DNA of 64,000 bases from Lentisalinibacter sediminis (GTDB lineage Bacteria; Pseudomonadota; Gammaproteobacteria; Steroidobacterales; Woeseiaceae): NCBI RefSeq assembly GCF_040706615.1, contig NZ_JAPDRF010000009.1:1-64000 (forward strand), read 5' to 3'. This document shows positions 18,739 through 26,750 of this stretch, one piece after another. The notes beneath the pieces were generated by a model. It ran no database searches and was not told the DNA's origin. It saw nothing but the letters and a program-made list of their open reading frames with translations. The position numbers and the translations under genes were made by a program. How positions within the stretch are numbered: position 1 is the stretch's first letter; each line of letters starts with the position of its first letter.

Positions 18739-21700
18739 TGAGTATCGAGAATCGCACAACCCGGCTGTTTGCACTCTGTCTGGCGGCGCTGCTCTGCACG
18801 GGGCTCACCGCTTGCGGGGGTGGAGGCGGCGGTGGCACGACTGCCGATCCGTCTCCGCCGCCGGTTGCCGACGGTGGCGGTGACGGTCAGCCGGACGAGG
18901 GTGGCGGAGACGAAGGCGGCCAGTCGGACGACGAGGACACCGACGCCGGTACGGACGAGGACGGCGACGGTGGTGGCGACGACACCGGAACCGGTGGGCT
19001 GGATTTCGAGAAGATCAGCTCCGCCCTCAGCTATGAATTCTGGGCGAACGAGGGCCTCCGGTTCCGGGATGCAGACCGTGACGGCATCCGCGACGCCTCC
19101 GACCCCTGGCCCGACCAGCCGCCTGCCCTTGCCGATTCCGCGGCGGACGGCTCACTGGCCGTGACCCGCGCGTGGACCTCCCTGGACGGCCGCGAACTGG
19201 ATGACGTGGCCCTGGAAGGGCATCCCCTCCATCTCGAAGTCGCGGGGCTACCCGCTGCGGGAGCCACCCGGGTCTGGGTGTCGTTCGAAACCGCGGCGGG
19301 ATTCCGTGCGGTCATCGCGCGCCTATCCGGCGACGGTCAGCTCGAGGTGATGCCGGAAGCGGGTGCGACGGATATCCACGTCATCGCCGGAGAAATGCGC
19401 GGTGCTTCTCATGCCACCGAGACGTTACGCCTGGACCAGCCGATGCTGATTGCTCCCGGCGGGCCGCTGATCGCGGGCACGGCCGTGATGCTGACGGGTC
19501 GCAATCTCGACCGGGTAAGCAGTGTGCTGCTCGCCGGCGAGCCTCTCACTATTGCCGACCGTGACGCGGACTCGGTCACGGTCCAGCTGCCGTCATCGGG
19601 CGGCGGGAATCGGCTCGTTGCACGGACGGCCACAGAGCGGTCGAATACGCTGGCGGTCGACCTGCGTCAGGAGGTCACACTGCGAGTCGCGCCGGACCTG
19701 CCGCTGGCCCAGGGGGAGAGCCTCCTTTTCCGGCTGGAGGGAACCGAACACAGGCTGCGCCCCGGAGAGTCCGTGGCGGTACAACTCCCGGCTTGGAAAC
19801 CGACCGTGCTGGCCGTGGATATCGCTGCCGGCGACGAGATCCGCTCCTATGGTCCGCTGCGCGGCGTGGTCTGGCCGGGCGTCAGTGAGGCCGAGCTATC
19901 CGCCGCGAGTACGCTGACCGGCCGGCTCGCCTCCCTGCGGCGCTATCTGCCCGGTGCCGACGGCACGGACTGGATCCGGGCGAGGACGGCCCTGGAAGAC
20001 GTACTCGCTACGAGCGCGGCGCAGGACTACCTGATGTCGGTGAACGAGCATGTGGCGGGACGCGCCGGCCGGCCCGACGATGAGTTGCTGAATGCGGTGG
20101 TCGAGCAATGGAGCGCTCCGGCCGCGACAACAGAGGTGAGCGCGAAGGCGAATCCCTCCGGCGAGCCGCCCGCCCTCGCCAAACCGACGACACCATGGGG
20201 CGACCTGGACGGTATCGTGACCTCGACGCTGGTGTCTCTCGGACAGGCGCCGGAAGACAAGAACGCCGAGGGTACCGAGGCGGGCGAGCGCTATCCGCCG
20301 AAGGACGAGACAATCGGCAATGCCTATTCTCAGATCATCATCCTGCGGCACGAAGATACCAGCACCGAACGGCTCAGCTGGACCGGCTTCCAGGGTTGTG
20401 AATACTCGCCGGATGAAAACGGTTGGTTCGCCATACGTCAGGACCTCGACGACGAGTATGCGAACGTCTGGAAGTCCGATCTGTGCATCCAGATCGACGG
20501 CCTCGTGATCGTCAGCGCCTCCGTGGTCAAGCCCGGGCTCCGTAATCCGGCGCCCATCTTCGATGCCATCGACAGGGCCACGCGGCCGGCGGAGATGCCA
20601 CGCGAGCGGGTCCGGCGCCATGCGGAGGTGGATTACAAGGACAGCGACTATCAGCTGACACCGGGCGGCTACTACCTCAAGGATGACGGGAATGCACCGC
20701 TCTGCCACATGGAGCAGTGCTATATCGAGGTGATCACCAGCGGCTACGGCGCCTACTATTACGTCGAGCTGACGGAGAAGCAGAAAGACCTGGTCGCGTT
20801 CCTGCGCCAGCGCATGTGGACCGAGACGCTGATTCCCTGGATGCTGGGACTGGCGGGCATCGGCGACGACGAGAACGTCATCAACTGCCTCCGGGACGAC
20901 CTCATGCAGGACGCCGATCTGAAGGCGGCACTGGCCAGTCTCGCCAGACGGATCAAGGTGGAGGAGGATGCGATCGAGGCGGACCCCAAAGGGGGCCTGG
21001 GCTCTGCCATCGATGCGGAGCTGGCGACCTGGGCGCGGGGCTACGTCCAAGGCCGATTCGGGCCGAAATTTCTCGAATGTGCTGCCAAGATCGGCGATCC
21101 GGTGGGCATCATCGAAAGTCGAGTCAAGGATGCGATCCTCGAGAAGAGCGGCCTCTCCACCTTCACGGCGATCTTCTCCTTTGTGAGTAACCTGGGCAGC
21201 GCCGTTCTCACACCGGAGAAGTTCGTGTTCCGGGTGCGGCCCCGCGCCGAGGTGAAGAGCGTCTTCCCTGTCGAGATCGATCTCTATGACACGGACGCCA
21301 CGCTCTTCATCGGCGGCGACTGGCTGGCCCGGCTTGACCCGAACGCGACCACCCCCTGTGGCGGCGATGGCTGGTGTCCGGAACTCGTCGTCAGGGATCA
21401 GTTCGGCCAGACCGCCGTCGTCCCGCTGGACGAGAGCCACGTGAATGCGGGTTCCTCCGCCTGCCTGCCGGCGTGTGTCGAACTCGCGATCCCCTACACG
21501 GATTTCGCCGATGAGCTGCAGGAGCTGGTCAGCGGACCGGTGCAGATGGAGCTCGCCATTGCCGACGGCTCGTACGGCAGCTACCCGCTGCGCAAGCTGC
21601 GCATTCCGGTACCGGACGCCGAACTCGAGCTGACCACGCGGGCGAAGCTGATAGCCACGAATCCGCCGCTCGCGGTAGCGGGTGAAGACATCACCGTGAT

Positions 21701-22403
21701 CGGCAGCAACCTCGCGGTCTATGGTGAGTCTGCGAAATGGCGTCTGGAGGAGAGGGGCGGCAACTGGCCCAATACGCCTCTGCCGGTCAAGGACCAGTCG
21801 TCCGGCACCGAAGTCACGCTGACGGTACCTGGCAACACGCTGGAAGGTGTCTACGACATCGTCGTCGAGCCGGGCACCGACGCCTCCGTGCCCGGGCTGC
21901 AGCCGCTCAAGACCGAGACGGCGCTGCTGGTGGTCGGAAGAGTATTGCCCCTAGTCGTCTCGGCGGACCAGGGACTGGTCAAGGATGACCGAATGCGTTT
22001 CGAGCTGCGGAACACCAACGACTCGGTCGTCTTCCTGCAGAACGTCACCAGCCCGCGGCCGCTCGCATGGGATCTGCCGACCAACGAGACGAACCCGCGG
22101 GCCGACCCGGGAAGCTATGTGTACGGCGAGGTCTGGGACGATACGCTGGACCCGGCCACGGACGAGCCCGTGGGCGTGGATGCGGAAGTTCGAAAAGTGT
22201 ACGTGCGTTGCGACGTCCCGAGTTCCGAGGGCGCCTGCACCTACGGTCTGCGCTCGCTGCGCGACGGGTTCTGCCTGACCGAGAACAGTGAGCCGGTATA
22301 CACGATCACGGGCAAGCTCGATAGCGGGGAGGACAAGACCTACCGGCTCGCCCTGCTGACCGAATTTGGCCAGGAGACCTGCGAGGAGGCATTCCTCTTT
22401 TGA
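18738..22403 (+). CDS. Large lipoprotein with TIG-like domains (1221 aa), last gene of the giant operon
   Basis: ATG at 18738 overlaps the preceding stop (TGATG); a GTG one codon earlier is also possible. The lipobox LTAC puts the lipid cysteine at residue 26, followed by seven Gly and an acidic Asp/Gly/Glu linker to about residue 90. A DADRDGIRDASDPWP calcium-loop-like motif follows. TIG/IPT-like segments occur near 238-311 (GTAVMLTGRNLDRVSSVLL) and 968-1061 (AGEDITVIGSNLAVYG). The middle part (300-950) has no family I recognise. Having a second lipoprotein at the end of the operon suggests both ends of a surface complex are membrane-anchored. This is inference. Confidence 0.86.
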   Translation: MSIENRTTRLFALCLAALLCTGLTACGGGGGGGTTADPSPPPVADGGGDGQPDEGGGDEGGQSDDEDTDAGTDEDGDGGGDDTGTGGLDFEKISSALSYEFWANEGLRFRDADRDGIRDASDPWPDQPPALADSAADGSLAVTRAWTSLDGRELDDVALEGHPLHLEVAGLPAAGATRVWVSFETAAGFRAVIARLSGDGQLEVMPEAGATDIHVIAGEMRGASHATETLRLDQPMLIAPGGPLIAGTAVMLTGRNLDRVSSVLLAGEPLTIADRDADSVTVQLPSSGGGNRLVARTATERSNTLAVDLRQEVTLRVAPDLPLAQGESLLFRLEGTEHRLRPGESVAVQLPAWKPTVLAVDIAAGDEIRSYGPLRGVVWPGVSEAELSAASTLTGRLASLRRYLPGADGTDWIRARTALEDVLATSAAQDYLMSVNEHVAGRAGRPDDELLNAVVEQWSAPAATTEVSAKANPSGEPPALAKPTTPWGDLDGIVTSTLVSLGQAPEDKNAEGTEAGERYPPKDETIGNAYSQIIILRHEDTSTERLSWTGFQGCEYSPDENGWFAIRQDLDDEYANVWKSDLCIQIDGLVIVSASVVKPGLRNPAPIFDAIDRATRPAEMPRERVRRHAEVDYKDSDYQLTPGGYYLKDDGNAPLCHMEQCYIEVITSGYGAYYYVELTEKQKDLVAFLRQRMWTETLIPWMLGLAGIGDDENVINCLRDDLMQDADLKAALASLARRIKVEEDAIEADPKGGLGSAIDAELATWARGYVQGRFGPKFLECAAKIGDPVGIIESRVKDAILEKSGLSTFTAIFSFVSNLGSAVLTPEKFVFRVRPRAEVKSVFPVEIDLYDTDATLFIGGDWLARLDPNATTPCGGDGWCPELVVRDQFGQTAVVPLDESHVNAGSSACLPACVELAIPYTDFADELQELVSGPVQMELAIADGSYGSYPLRKLRIPVPDAELELTTRAKLIATNPPLAVAGEDITVIGSNLAVYGESAKWRLEERGGNWPNTPLPVKDQSSGTEVTLTVPGNTLEGVYDIVVEPGTDASVPGLQPLKTETALLVVGRVLPLVVSADQGLVKDDRMRFELRNTNDSVVFLQNVTSPRPLAWDLPTNETNPRADPGSYVYGEVWDDTLDPATDEPVGVDAEVRKVYVRCDVPSSEGACTYGLRSLRDGFCLTENSEPVYTITGKLDSGEDKTYRLALLTEFGQETCEEAFLF

Positions 22404-22433
22404 GCGCGGCCGGGTGCTGCGATGATTGCCGTG

Positions 22434-22904
22434 TTACCGTAGCGCGATCTCGCCCTCGTCCCTTACCCGTATCGCCGGCGCGAACCGGCCGACATCGAGC
22501 TTTGCCTCCAGCGCGTAGGAGAAGCGGTCGCGCGGGCTCGCCATCAGGTCTGTGACCAGACGGATGCCGCCGAGGAGGTTCGGGGCGGCCACCAGCGTCA
22601 CGTCCCCCTCGCCGTAGCCCTCGATCACGGGCAGGTCGTTGTCCACGCCCTTCACCAGTTCCCTGCCTTCCAGGCTGACGGTATAGGCGAGGCCTTCCAG
22701 CTTCAGTGCCTCCCGGTTGGGATTCACGATGTGCAGTCCGATCTCGAAGCGGGGCACGGCGCCATCGCCGGGCAGCGGCCGGAAGGAACTCACCGTGACC
22801 GTGGGCGTCTCGAAACCCGGCCGCAGACCCGTGCAGGCGCCCAGGCCGAGCGCCAGGGTTGTCACGGTCACGATGGCGATGACGGAGAAGGATAGTCGCT
22901 TCAC
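22434..22904 (-). CDS. LEA type-2 (WHy-domain) lipoprotein
   Basis: A 156-aa lipoprotein: residues 1-23 are a signal ending LGLGAC, with the lipid cysteine at 24. The rest follows the LEA14/WHy pattern of small periplasmic beta-sandwich proteins linked to stress tolerance, with TVTVSSFRPLP, FEIGLHIVNPNREALKLEGLAY and ELVKGVDNDLPVIEGYGEG. The start is GTG at 22904, supported by GGAG 8 nt upstream; longer in-frame extensions give no sensible leader. It converges with the giant operon across only 30 nt, where no terminator hairpin is visible, and is 44 nt downstream of the methyltransferase. Confidence 0.82.
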   Translation of the reverse strand: MKRLSFSVIAIVTVTTLALGLGACTGLRPGFETPTVTVSSFRPLPGDGAVPRFEIGLHIVNPNREALKLEGLAYTVSLEGRELVKGVDNDLPVIEGYGEGDVTLVAAPNLLGGIRLVTDLMASPRDRFSYALEAKLDVGRFAPAIRVRDEGEIALR

Positions 22905-22948
22905 GGTGGGCACTCCGGGCACGCGCGGATACCCGCGCCTCGCCCAGA

Positions 22949-23542
22949 CTACGCCGCGTTGGCGGCAGCGTCGAGGCTGACCTGCTTCTTCTCCCACGTG
23001 TACACGCGCATGGGCGGAACGTTCAGTATTTCGCGCTGGATCGTCGGCCGGCCCATCACCGGTCGGGTGTAGTCGGCCACGCGGCCGCTGAACTGATAGG
23101 CGACGAAGTGCCCGCCCGGGTTGAGGGCGTCGTGCACAGCCGTGATGATCTCCGCCGAGAGTGTCTCCGGCATGGTGGAGAAGGGAATGCCGGAGACGAC
23201 GACATCTGCGCCGGCGTGGCCTCGCTCCGCCAGGACTTTGCCGATGGCGCTCGCGCAGCCATGCACGACTTCGAAGCGCTCGTCCTCGATGGCCTCCAGC
23301 CCGGGTACGAAGTCGGCGGTGCGCTCGATGGCGATCAGCCGGCCACGGCTGCCCATGGCCTCGAGCAATGCCCGGGTGGTGCCGCCGGTGCCGGCACCGA
23401 GTTCCACGACGACGTCGGCGTTCGCCAGATCGGCCGCCTCGACGATGCGGCGTTTCAGGAAAGCGGAACTCGGTACGACCGAGGCCACGACCATCGGGGA
23501 CTTCATGAAGGCCTGGAAGAACCTCCAAGTCTCGTTGGGCAT
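22949..23542 (-). CDS. SAM-dependent methyltransferase, phospholipid N-methyltransferase-like
   Basis: The 197-aa protein has a class I methyltransferase fold. Motif I is ELGAGTGGTTRALLE and the acidic residue ending the next strand is in LIAIERTADF. The C-terminal VYTWEK and the FFQAFMKSPMVVASVVPSS leader resemble PmtA-type enzymes, which methylate phosphatidylethanolamine. Start ATG 23542 is supported by GGAG five nt upstream; an alternative lies eight codons earlier. The LEA lipoprotein follows at 44 nt, so the two may share a transcript. Substrate is inferred from resemblance only. Confidence 0.72.
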   Translation of the reverse strand: MPNETWRFFQAFMKSPMVVASVVPSSAFLKRRIVEAADLANADVVVELGAGTGGTTRALLEAMGSRGRLIAIERTADFVPGLEAIEDERFEVVHGCASAIGKVLAERGHAGADVVVSGIPFSTMPETLSAEIITAVHDALNPGGHFVAYQFSGRVADYTRPVMGRPTIQREILNVPPMRVYTWEKKQVSLDAAANAA

Positions 23543-23627
23543 GCAGGCTCCGTTCCGGCGGTGCACGCCGGGTTAGATCACCCCTTCAGGCTTGCATCCC
23601 CGCCGCCCCGGGTCAAGCAGCCGACCG

Positions 23628-23650
23628 GCAGGAGGGCCTTCAGGCCCGAT
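23628..23650 (+). repeat. REP element, single arm
   Basis: A solitary copy of the REP core (GCAGGAGGGCCTTCAGGCCC plus GAT) between the methyltransferase start and the carbonic anhydrase stop. The sequence just after it (CCTTCAGCCCGAGCCTCAGG) is a decayed relative, so a former pair may have eroded. Confidence 0.85.
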
Positions 23651-23674
23651 TCTCAAAGCCCTTCAGCCCGAGCC

Positions 23675-24172
23675 TCAGGCCGCCTCCACCTCGTTCAGCC
23701 GCCCGGTCTTCACGTCGTAGACGAATCCGCGCACGTTTCCCTTGTGCGGCACGAAGGGGCTGTTACGGATGCGACGGATGGACTGCACGACGTCCTCGGC
23801 CGGGTCCGGGAACGCCTCCAGGGCGAAGTGCGGCCGCACGCCGGTCTCCTCCTCGATCTCCGCTTTCACGGCATCGTCCGTGAAGGTGAGCATGCCGCAG
23901 TCGGTGTGGTGGATCAGCACGATCTCCCGGGTGCCGAGCAGACGCTGGGAGATGGCCAGGGAGCGGATCACGTCGTCCGTGACCACGCCCCCGGCGTTGC
24001 GGATCACGTGGGCATCGCCTTCTTCCAGGCCGAGCAGGCGCCCGGTCTCCAGCCGCGCATCCATGCACGCGACCACGGCCACCTTCTTGCCCGGCGGCAT
24101 GGGCTTGTCGCCCTTGTCGAAGGTCTCCGCGTAGCGTTCGTTCGCGGCAAGGAATTCTTCGGTTGCAGACAT
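23675..24172 (-). CDS. Beta-carbonic anhydrase
   Basis: The enzyme interconverts CO2 and bicarbonate using zinc. At 165 aa it matches the short beta class. Zinc ligands and the Asp-Arg dyad are intact: C36-x-D38-x-R40 (ACMDAR) and H89-x-x-C92 (HTDC). Other family signatures are VIRNAGGVVTDDVIRSL and EIVLIHHTDCGM. A GGGAGAGAG ribosome site precedes ATG 24172. It is divergent from the diiron protein at 24384, and the region between them contains a candidate promoter and short tandem repeats. Confidence 0.92.
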   Translation of the reverse strand: MSATEEFLAANERYAETFDKGDKPMPPGKKVAVVACMDARLETGRLLGLEEGDAHVIRNAGGVVTDDVIRSLAISQRLLGTREIVLIHHTDCGMLTFTDDAVKAEIEEETGVRPHFALEAFPDPAEDVVQSIRRIRNSPFVPHKGNVRGFVYDVKTGRLNEVEAA

Positions 24173-24244
24173 GATCTCTCTCCCGGCTGGTGGGTACAGG
24201 GCTCCGAAGGCTACCGGCCGGGGCGTCCGGCGTGAAATAGAGCT

Positions 24245-24274
24245 TTGTTACTGCGGTATTCCATACTGTTATAT
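24245..24274 (+). promoter_or_regulatory. Candidate sigma-70 promoter for the diiron protein gene
   Basis: TTGTTA (24245-24250) and TTATAT (24269-24274) are separated by 18 nt, in an AT-rich patch of an otherwise GC-rich region. It would give a leader of about 100 nt containing the tandem repeat at 24281. Confidence 0.45.
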
Positions 24275-24280
24275 GGGCAC

Positions 24281-24313
24281 GGATACGGCCCGGATACGGC
24301 CCGGATATGGCCC
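24281..24313 (+). repeat. 11-bp tandem repeat, three units
   Basis: GGATACGGCCC occurs at 24281-24291 and 24292-24302, then GGATATGGCCC at 24303-24313, with a further degenerate GGTAGTGGCC. It lies in the putative 5' leader of the diiron gene. Confidence 0.85.
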
Positions 24314-24383
24314 GGTAGTGGCCGGTGCTGCCGCGTCGCAAACGGCGTATGCTCCGGACTGGCCGTCAGATCAGGGGAGCGGT

Positions 24384-25109
24384 ATGACCACCATCACCGA
24401 AATCGCCGCGGATGTGTTCCGCATCTCCACCTTCGTGCCCGAGGCTGGCATCCAGTTCAACCAGTTCCTCGTCCGCGACGAGGAACCCCTGCTGTACCAC
24501 ACGGGCATGCAGTCGATCTTCCCGGCGGTCTACGAGGCAGTCGGCAAGGTGATCGACCCGGGGAGCCTGCGCTGGATCGGCTTCAGCCACTTCGAGCCCG
24601 ACGAGTGCGGATCGCTGAACCGCTGGTTAGAGGCGGCGCCGGCCGCGGCCGCCGTGAGCAGCCACGTGGGCGCGATGGTCTTCCTGGGCGACTATGCGGA
24701 GCGAGCGCCGCGCATACTGGAAGACGGCGAGACCTTCGCAACCGGCGCGCGCCGGTTCCATTTCTGCGCGACGCCTCATCTGCCGCATGGCTGGGACGCC
24801 GCCATGCTGTTCGAGGAGACCGAACGGGTGTTGTTCTGCTCGGATCTGCTGCACCAGCTCGGCGACGTGGAGGCGGCTACCGGCAACAGCGTCACGGAGC
24901 GCTTCCGCGAGACGCTGACCACCTACCAGCAGGGCCCGATGACCGGTTACATGCCCTGGACGCCGGATACCGGCACGCACCTGGCAAGGCTCGCCGCGTT
25001 GCGCCCACGGGTCTGCGCTACGATGCATGGCGCGGCCTACGAGGGCGACGGTGCGCAGGCGATGACCGAGGTGGGGGAGGTGATGCGGGAGGTCTACGCG
25101 CCGGTCTGA
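24384..25109 (+). CDS. Stand-alone metallo-beta-lactamase-fold diiron protein (FprA/ODP type)
   Basis: This 241-aa protein matches the catalytic domain of flavodiiron proteins but has no flavodoxin domain. All six diiron ligands fit the family spacing: H69-x-E71-x-D73, H135, D154 and H215 (HFEPDECG, LPHGWD, CSDLLHQLGD, TMHGAAYEG). Such proteins bind or reduce O2 or NO with an external electron donor. A strong AGGGGAG ribosome site fixes ATG 24384; the frame is open further upstream without a better start. It is divergent from carbonic anhydrase and alone in its unit. The physiological donor is unknown. Confidence 0.82.
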   Translation: MTTITEIAADVFRISTFVPEAGIQFNQFLVRDEEPLLYHTGMQSIFPAVYEAVGKVIDPGSLRWIGFSHFEPDECGSLNRWLEAAPAAAAVSSHVGAMVFLGDYAERAPRILEDGETFATGARRFHFCATPHLPHGWDAAMLFEETERVLFCSDLLHQLGDVEAATGNSVTERFRETLTTYQQGPMTGYMPWTPDTGTHLARLAALRPRVCATMHGAAYEGDGAQAMTEVGEVMREVYAPV

Positions 25110-25123
25110 CCGGTCCGTCCGGG

Positions 25124-25477
25124 TCAGGACCGGAGTCTGTCCGGCCGTGCGGCCGGCTCCGGCGCATCATTGAGGTGATAGGCGTCGGCCACGTAGCCCG
25201 GGCCCTTCATCACGAAGATGATGAAGCACGCGATGGAGACGGTGAGCGCTGCCGTCCAGAAGGTCACCACCAGCGCGATCGCGAATATGTCCACGCTGGC
25301 GATGCCCTTCGCCACGTCGAATCCGGGGTCGCCGGCGAGCCAGAGCCGGATCAGGCCGGAGAGGACGAACGGGGCGGCGGTGCCGAGCAGGAATATCCGC
25401 GGCATGCGCCGCAGGATGTCCAGCTCGATGCCGGGCGGCTCCCTCCGATCGTGCAGTCTGTTGAACAGCCCGTCCAT
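25124..25477 (-). CDS. Small membrane protein with two transmembrane segments
   Basis: The 117-aa protein has an amphipathic N-terminus rich in charged residues, then two predicted helices at about 28-46 (IFLLGTAAPFVLSGLIRLWL) and 62-90. Gly-Pro and a polar tail follow. I recognise no family. No ribosome-binding site precedes the ATG; instead an extended -10 ends six nt before it, so the mRNA is probably leaderless. It converges with the diiron gene across 14 nt. Confidence 0.72.
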   Translation of the reverse strand: MDGLFNRLHDRREPPGIELDILRRMPRIFLLGTAAPFVLSGLIRLWLAGDPGFDVAKGIASVDIFAIALVVTFWTAALTVSIACFIIFVMKGPGYVADAYHLNDAPEPAARPDRLRS

Positions 25478-25483
25478 GCGAAC

Positions 25484-25492
25484 AGATTAGCA
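25484..25492 (-). promoter_or_regulatory. Extended -10 placing the transcript start at the ATG (leaderless gene)
   Basis: On the minus strand the sequence is TGCTAATCT, then six nt (GTTCGC), then ATG at 25477. TG-N-TAATCT is a good extended -10, and the expected start site coincides with the A of the start codon. Confidence 0.5.
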
Positions 25493-25655
25493 CCGGGCCC
25501 GTACGGGCTGCAGCAGGCTTCAGCTCCTGTCGAGGTTCGTCCGCGTAGCGGCCGGGCCGGTCGGAAGGTGCAATTTCTGCAAGGTTCTGCGCAGGCCTTG
25601 CCACCCACAGCCCGGCGCGGCGTGTCCGCGGGCCTCCGACCCGGCAGTTTGCGGC

Positions 25656-25672
25656 TGGCATGTTCCCTGCAT
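25656..25672 (+). promoter_or_regulatory. Sigma-54 (RpoN) promoter upstream of the DUF3096 micro-protein
   Basis: TGGCATGTTCCCTGCAT matches the -24/-12 consensus TGGCACG-N4-TTGCA with two mismatches. The invariant GG (25657-25658) and GC (25669-25670) are exactly ten nt apart. The expected start near 25682 gives a leader of about 50 nt to ATG 25731. No enhancer-binding-protein site was identified in the 180 nt upstream. Confidence 0.7.
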
Positions 25673-25730
25673 CTTCTCGCGGGACGAAGCTGAAGAGAGT
25701 CGCCGGCCCGGCGCGGCCGGCGGGACAGAT

Positions 25731-25868
25731 ATGACCATACACCTCGCTTTCCAGCCCCTGATCGCGCTCCTCGCGGGCATCCTGATCCTGGTGGTGCCCC
25801 GGCTGTTGAACTACGTCGTCGCCGGCTACCTCATCCTGGTGGGCGTCGCCGGTCTGATGGGCGTATAG
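25731..25868 (+). CDS. DUF3096-like membrane micro-protein (45 aa)
   Basis: A 45-residue protein, nearly all hydrophobic: MTIHLAFQPLIALLAGILIL, then VVPRLLNYVVAGYLILVGVA, then GLMGV. It forms two short helices around a PRLLNY turn, which is the hallmark of the DUF3096 family of tiny inner-membrane proteins. The upstream GC-rich leader shows no strong ribosome site beyond GGGACAG. Its expression appears to depend on RpoN because of the -24/-12 element about 60 nt upstream. The molecular role is unknown; a membrane-stress or nitrogen-linked function is inference from the promoter. Confidence 0.82.
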   Translation: MTIHLAFQPLIALLAGILILVVPRLLNYVVAGYLILVGVAGLMGV

Positions 25869-26017
25869 ACCCGGACGTAAATGCCATGTCGGGGGGCTCC
25901 GGCTTCCCATCCCTCCGATGGAGGTGGCCTGGGACCGGGAGCGCGAGAGCCGCGTCAGCGGCACCGCCACCGCCGCGAGCATCTGGAATACGGGCCTGAT
26001 CGGGAGGGCCGTCGCAT

Positions 26018-26548
26018 TCAGCCGCCCTCGTTGGCGTAGGCGTCCCAGTCCTCGCCGAAGGCCGCGTAGTCGCGATAGCCGGTCACCCATTTGAAGTCGT
26101 AGTCGGCATCCACCGGCGCGCCGTAGGCGGGGACGAAGACCCAGTGCGGCGGCTCGCCGCCGGCCTCTCTCATCGGCATGACGGCGTAGTTCATGTGCGC
26201 CGCGCAGGTGACCACGTCGGCGAACGCGCGCTGCAGCTCGCCGCCTTTCGTGTGCCAGATATCCAGGCTCTTGCCCATGTCCGCGCCGCTCGGCCGTCCG
26301 CCGAGCCAGCCGATGTCCCAGCCGGCATGATCGCCGCTGACGAAATCCGGCATGAGCAGCCAGGCCTGATAACCGGTGTCGGCGTCATTGTCGTCCGTGA
26401 AAGCGTTCCAGCGGGCGATGACCTTCTCCAGGTCGCCCATGTCCTTGCCCTCGTTGAAGGTGCAGGGAAAGAACTCGGCGGGCCGTATCTGCGGTGAGGC
26501 GTCCTGCGCCGAGCCGGCCACGAACAGCGTCGTGAGTTGTGACTTAAT
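26018..26548 (-). CDS. Probable exported protein of unknown function; likely ATT start codon
   Basis: The conserved-looking part runs from residues RPAEFFPCTFNEGKDMGDL through WLLMPDFVSGDHAGWDIGWL to WDAYANEGG, about 160 aa, rich in Trp and Asp. I do not recognise the family. The first standard start (GTG 26521) has no ribosome site and cuts into LTTLFVAGSAQ, which looks like the end of a short signal peptide. Seven nt after a perfect AGGGGG lies ATT at 26548 (then AAGTCA, MKSQLTT), with ATC one codon before it. I therefore set the start at ATT; a sequencing error of ATG is the alternative. Confidence 0.6.
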   Translation of the reverse strand: MKSQLTTLFVAGSAQDASPQIRPAEFFPCTFNEGKDMGDLEKVIARWNAFTDDNDADTGYQAWLLMPDFVSGDHAGWDIGWLGGRPSGADMGKSLDIWHTKGGELQRAFADVVTCAAHMNYAVMPMREAGGEPPHWVFVPAYGAPVDADYDFKWVTGYRDYAAFGEDWDAYANEGG

Positions 26549-26671
26549 GATGTATCCCCCTGGTTATCTTTTTATATTTGGTCGATTGTCGTTATTGATG
26601 TCGTTCCTGGTGCGGATGCGATCCTTGCATCTGAAACCCGACTAACCCGGAATTGGACCGGCTGTTCAGGA

Positions 26672-26706
26672 AAAGGCCGGCGGATCCTTCCTTGGATCCG
26701 CCGGCA
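26672..26706 (-). terminator. Intrinsic terminator of the disordered exported protein gene
   Basis: Perfect 12-bp stem: GCCGGCGGATCC (26677-26688) and GGATCCGCCGGC (26695-26706) around a 6-nt loop. On the minus strand it is followed by CTTTTC. It lies 45 nt after the stop at 26751. Confidence 0.8.
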
Positions 26707-26750
26707 AGCATGCGCCCCGGGGGCGGGGCGCCTGAGGTGCCGGGTTGGCG

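Noticed and set aside
15217..18774. Open frame of more than 1100 codons on the strand opposite the giant secreted protein
   Set aside because: Product is rich in Arg, His and Gly with no domain, signal or ribosome site. It mirrors the codon pattern of the real gene in high-GC DNA.
23108..24235. Plus-strand frame across the methyltransferase and carbonic anhydrase genes
   Set aside because: Both minus-strand genes have complete motif sets; the plus frame translates a REP element and lacks any motif.
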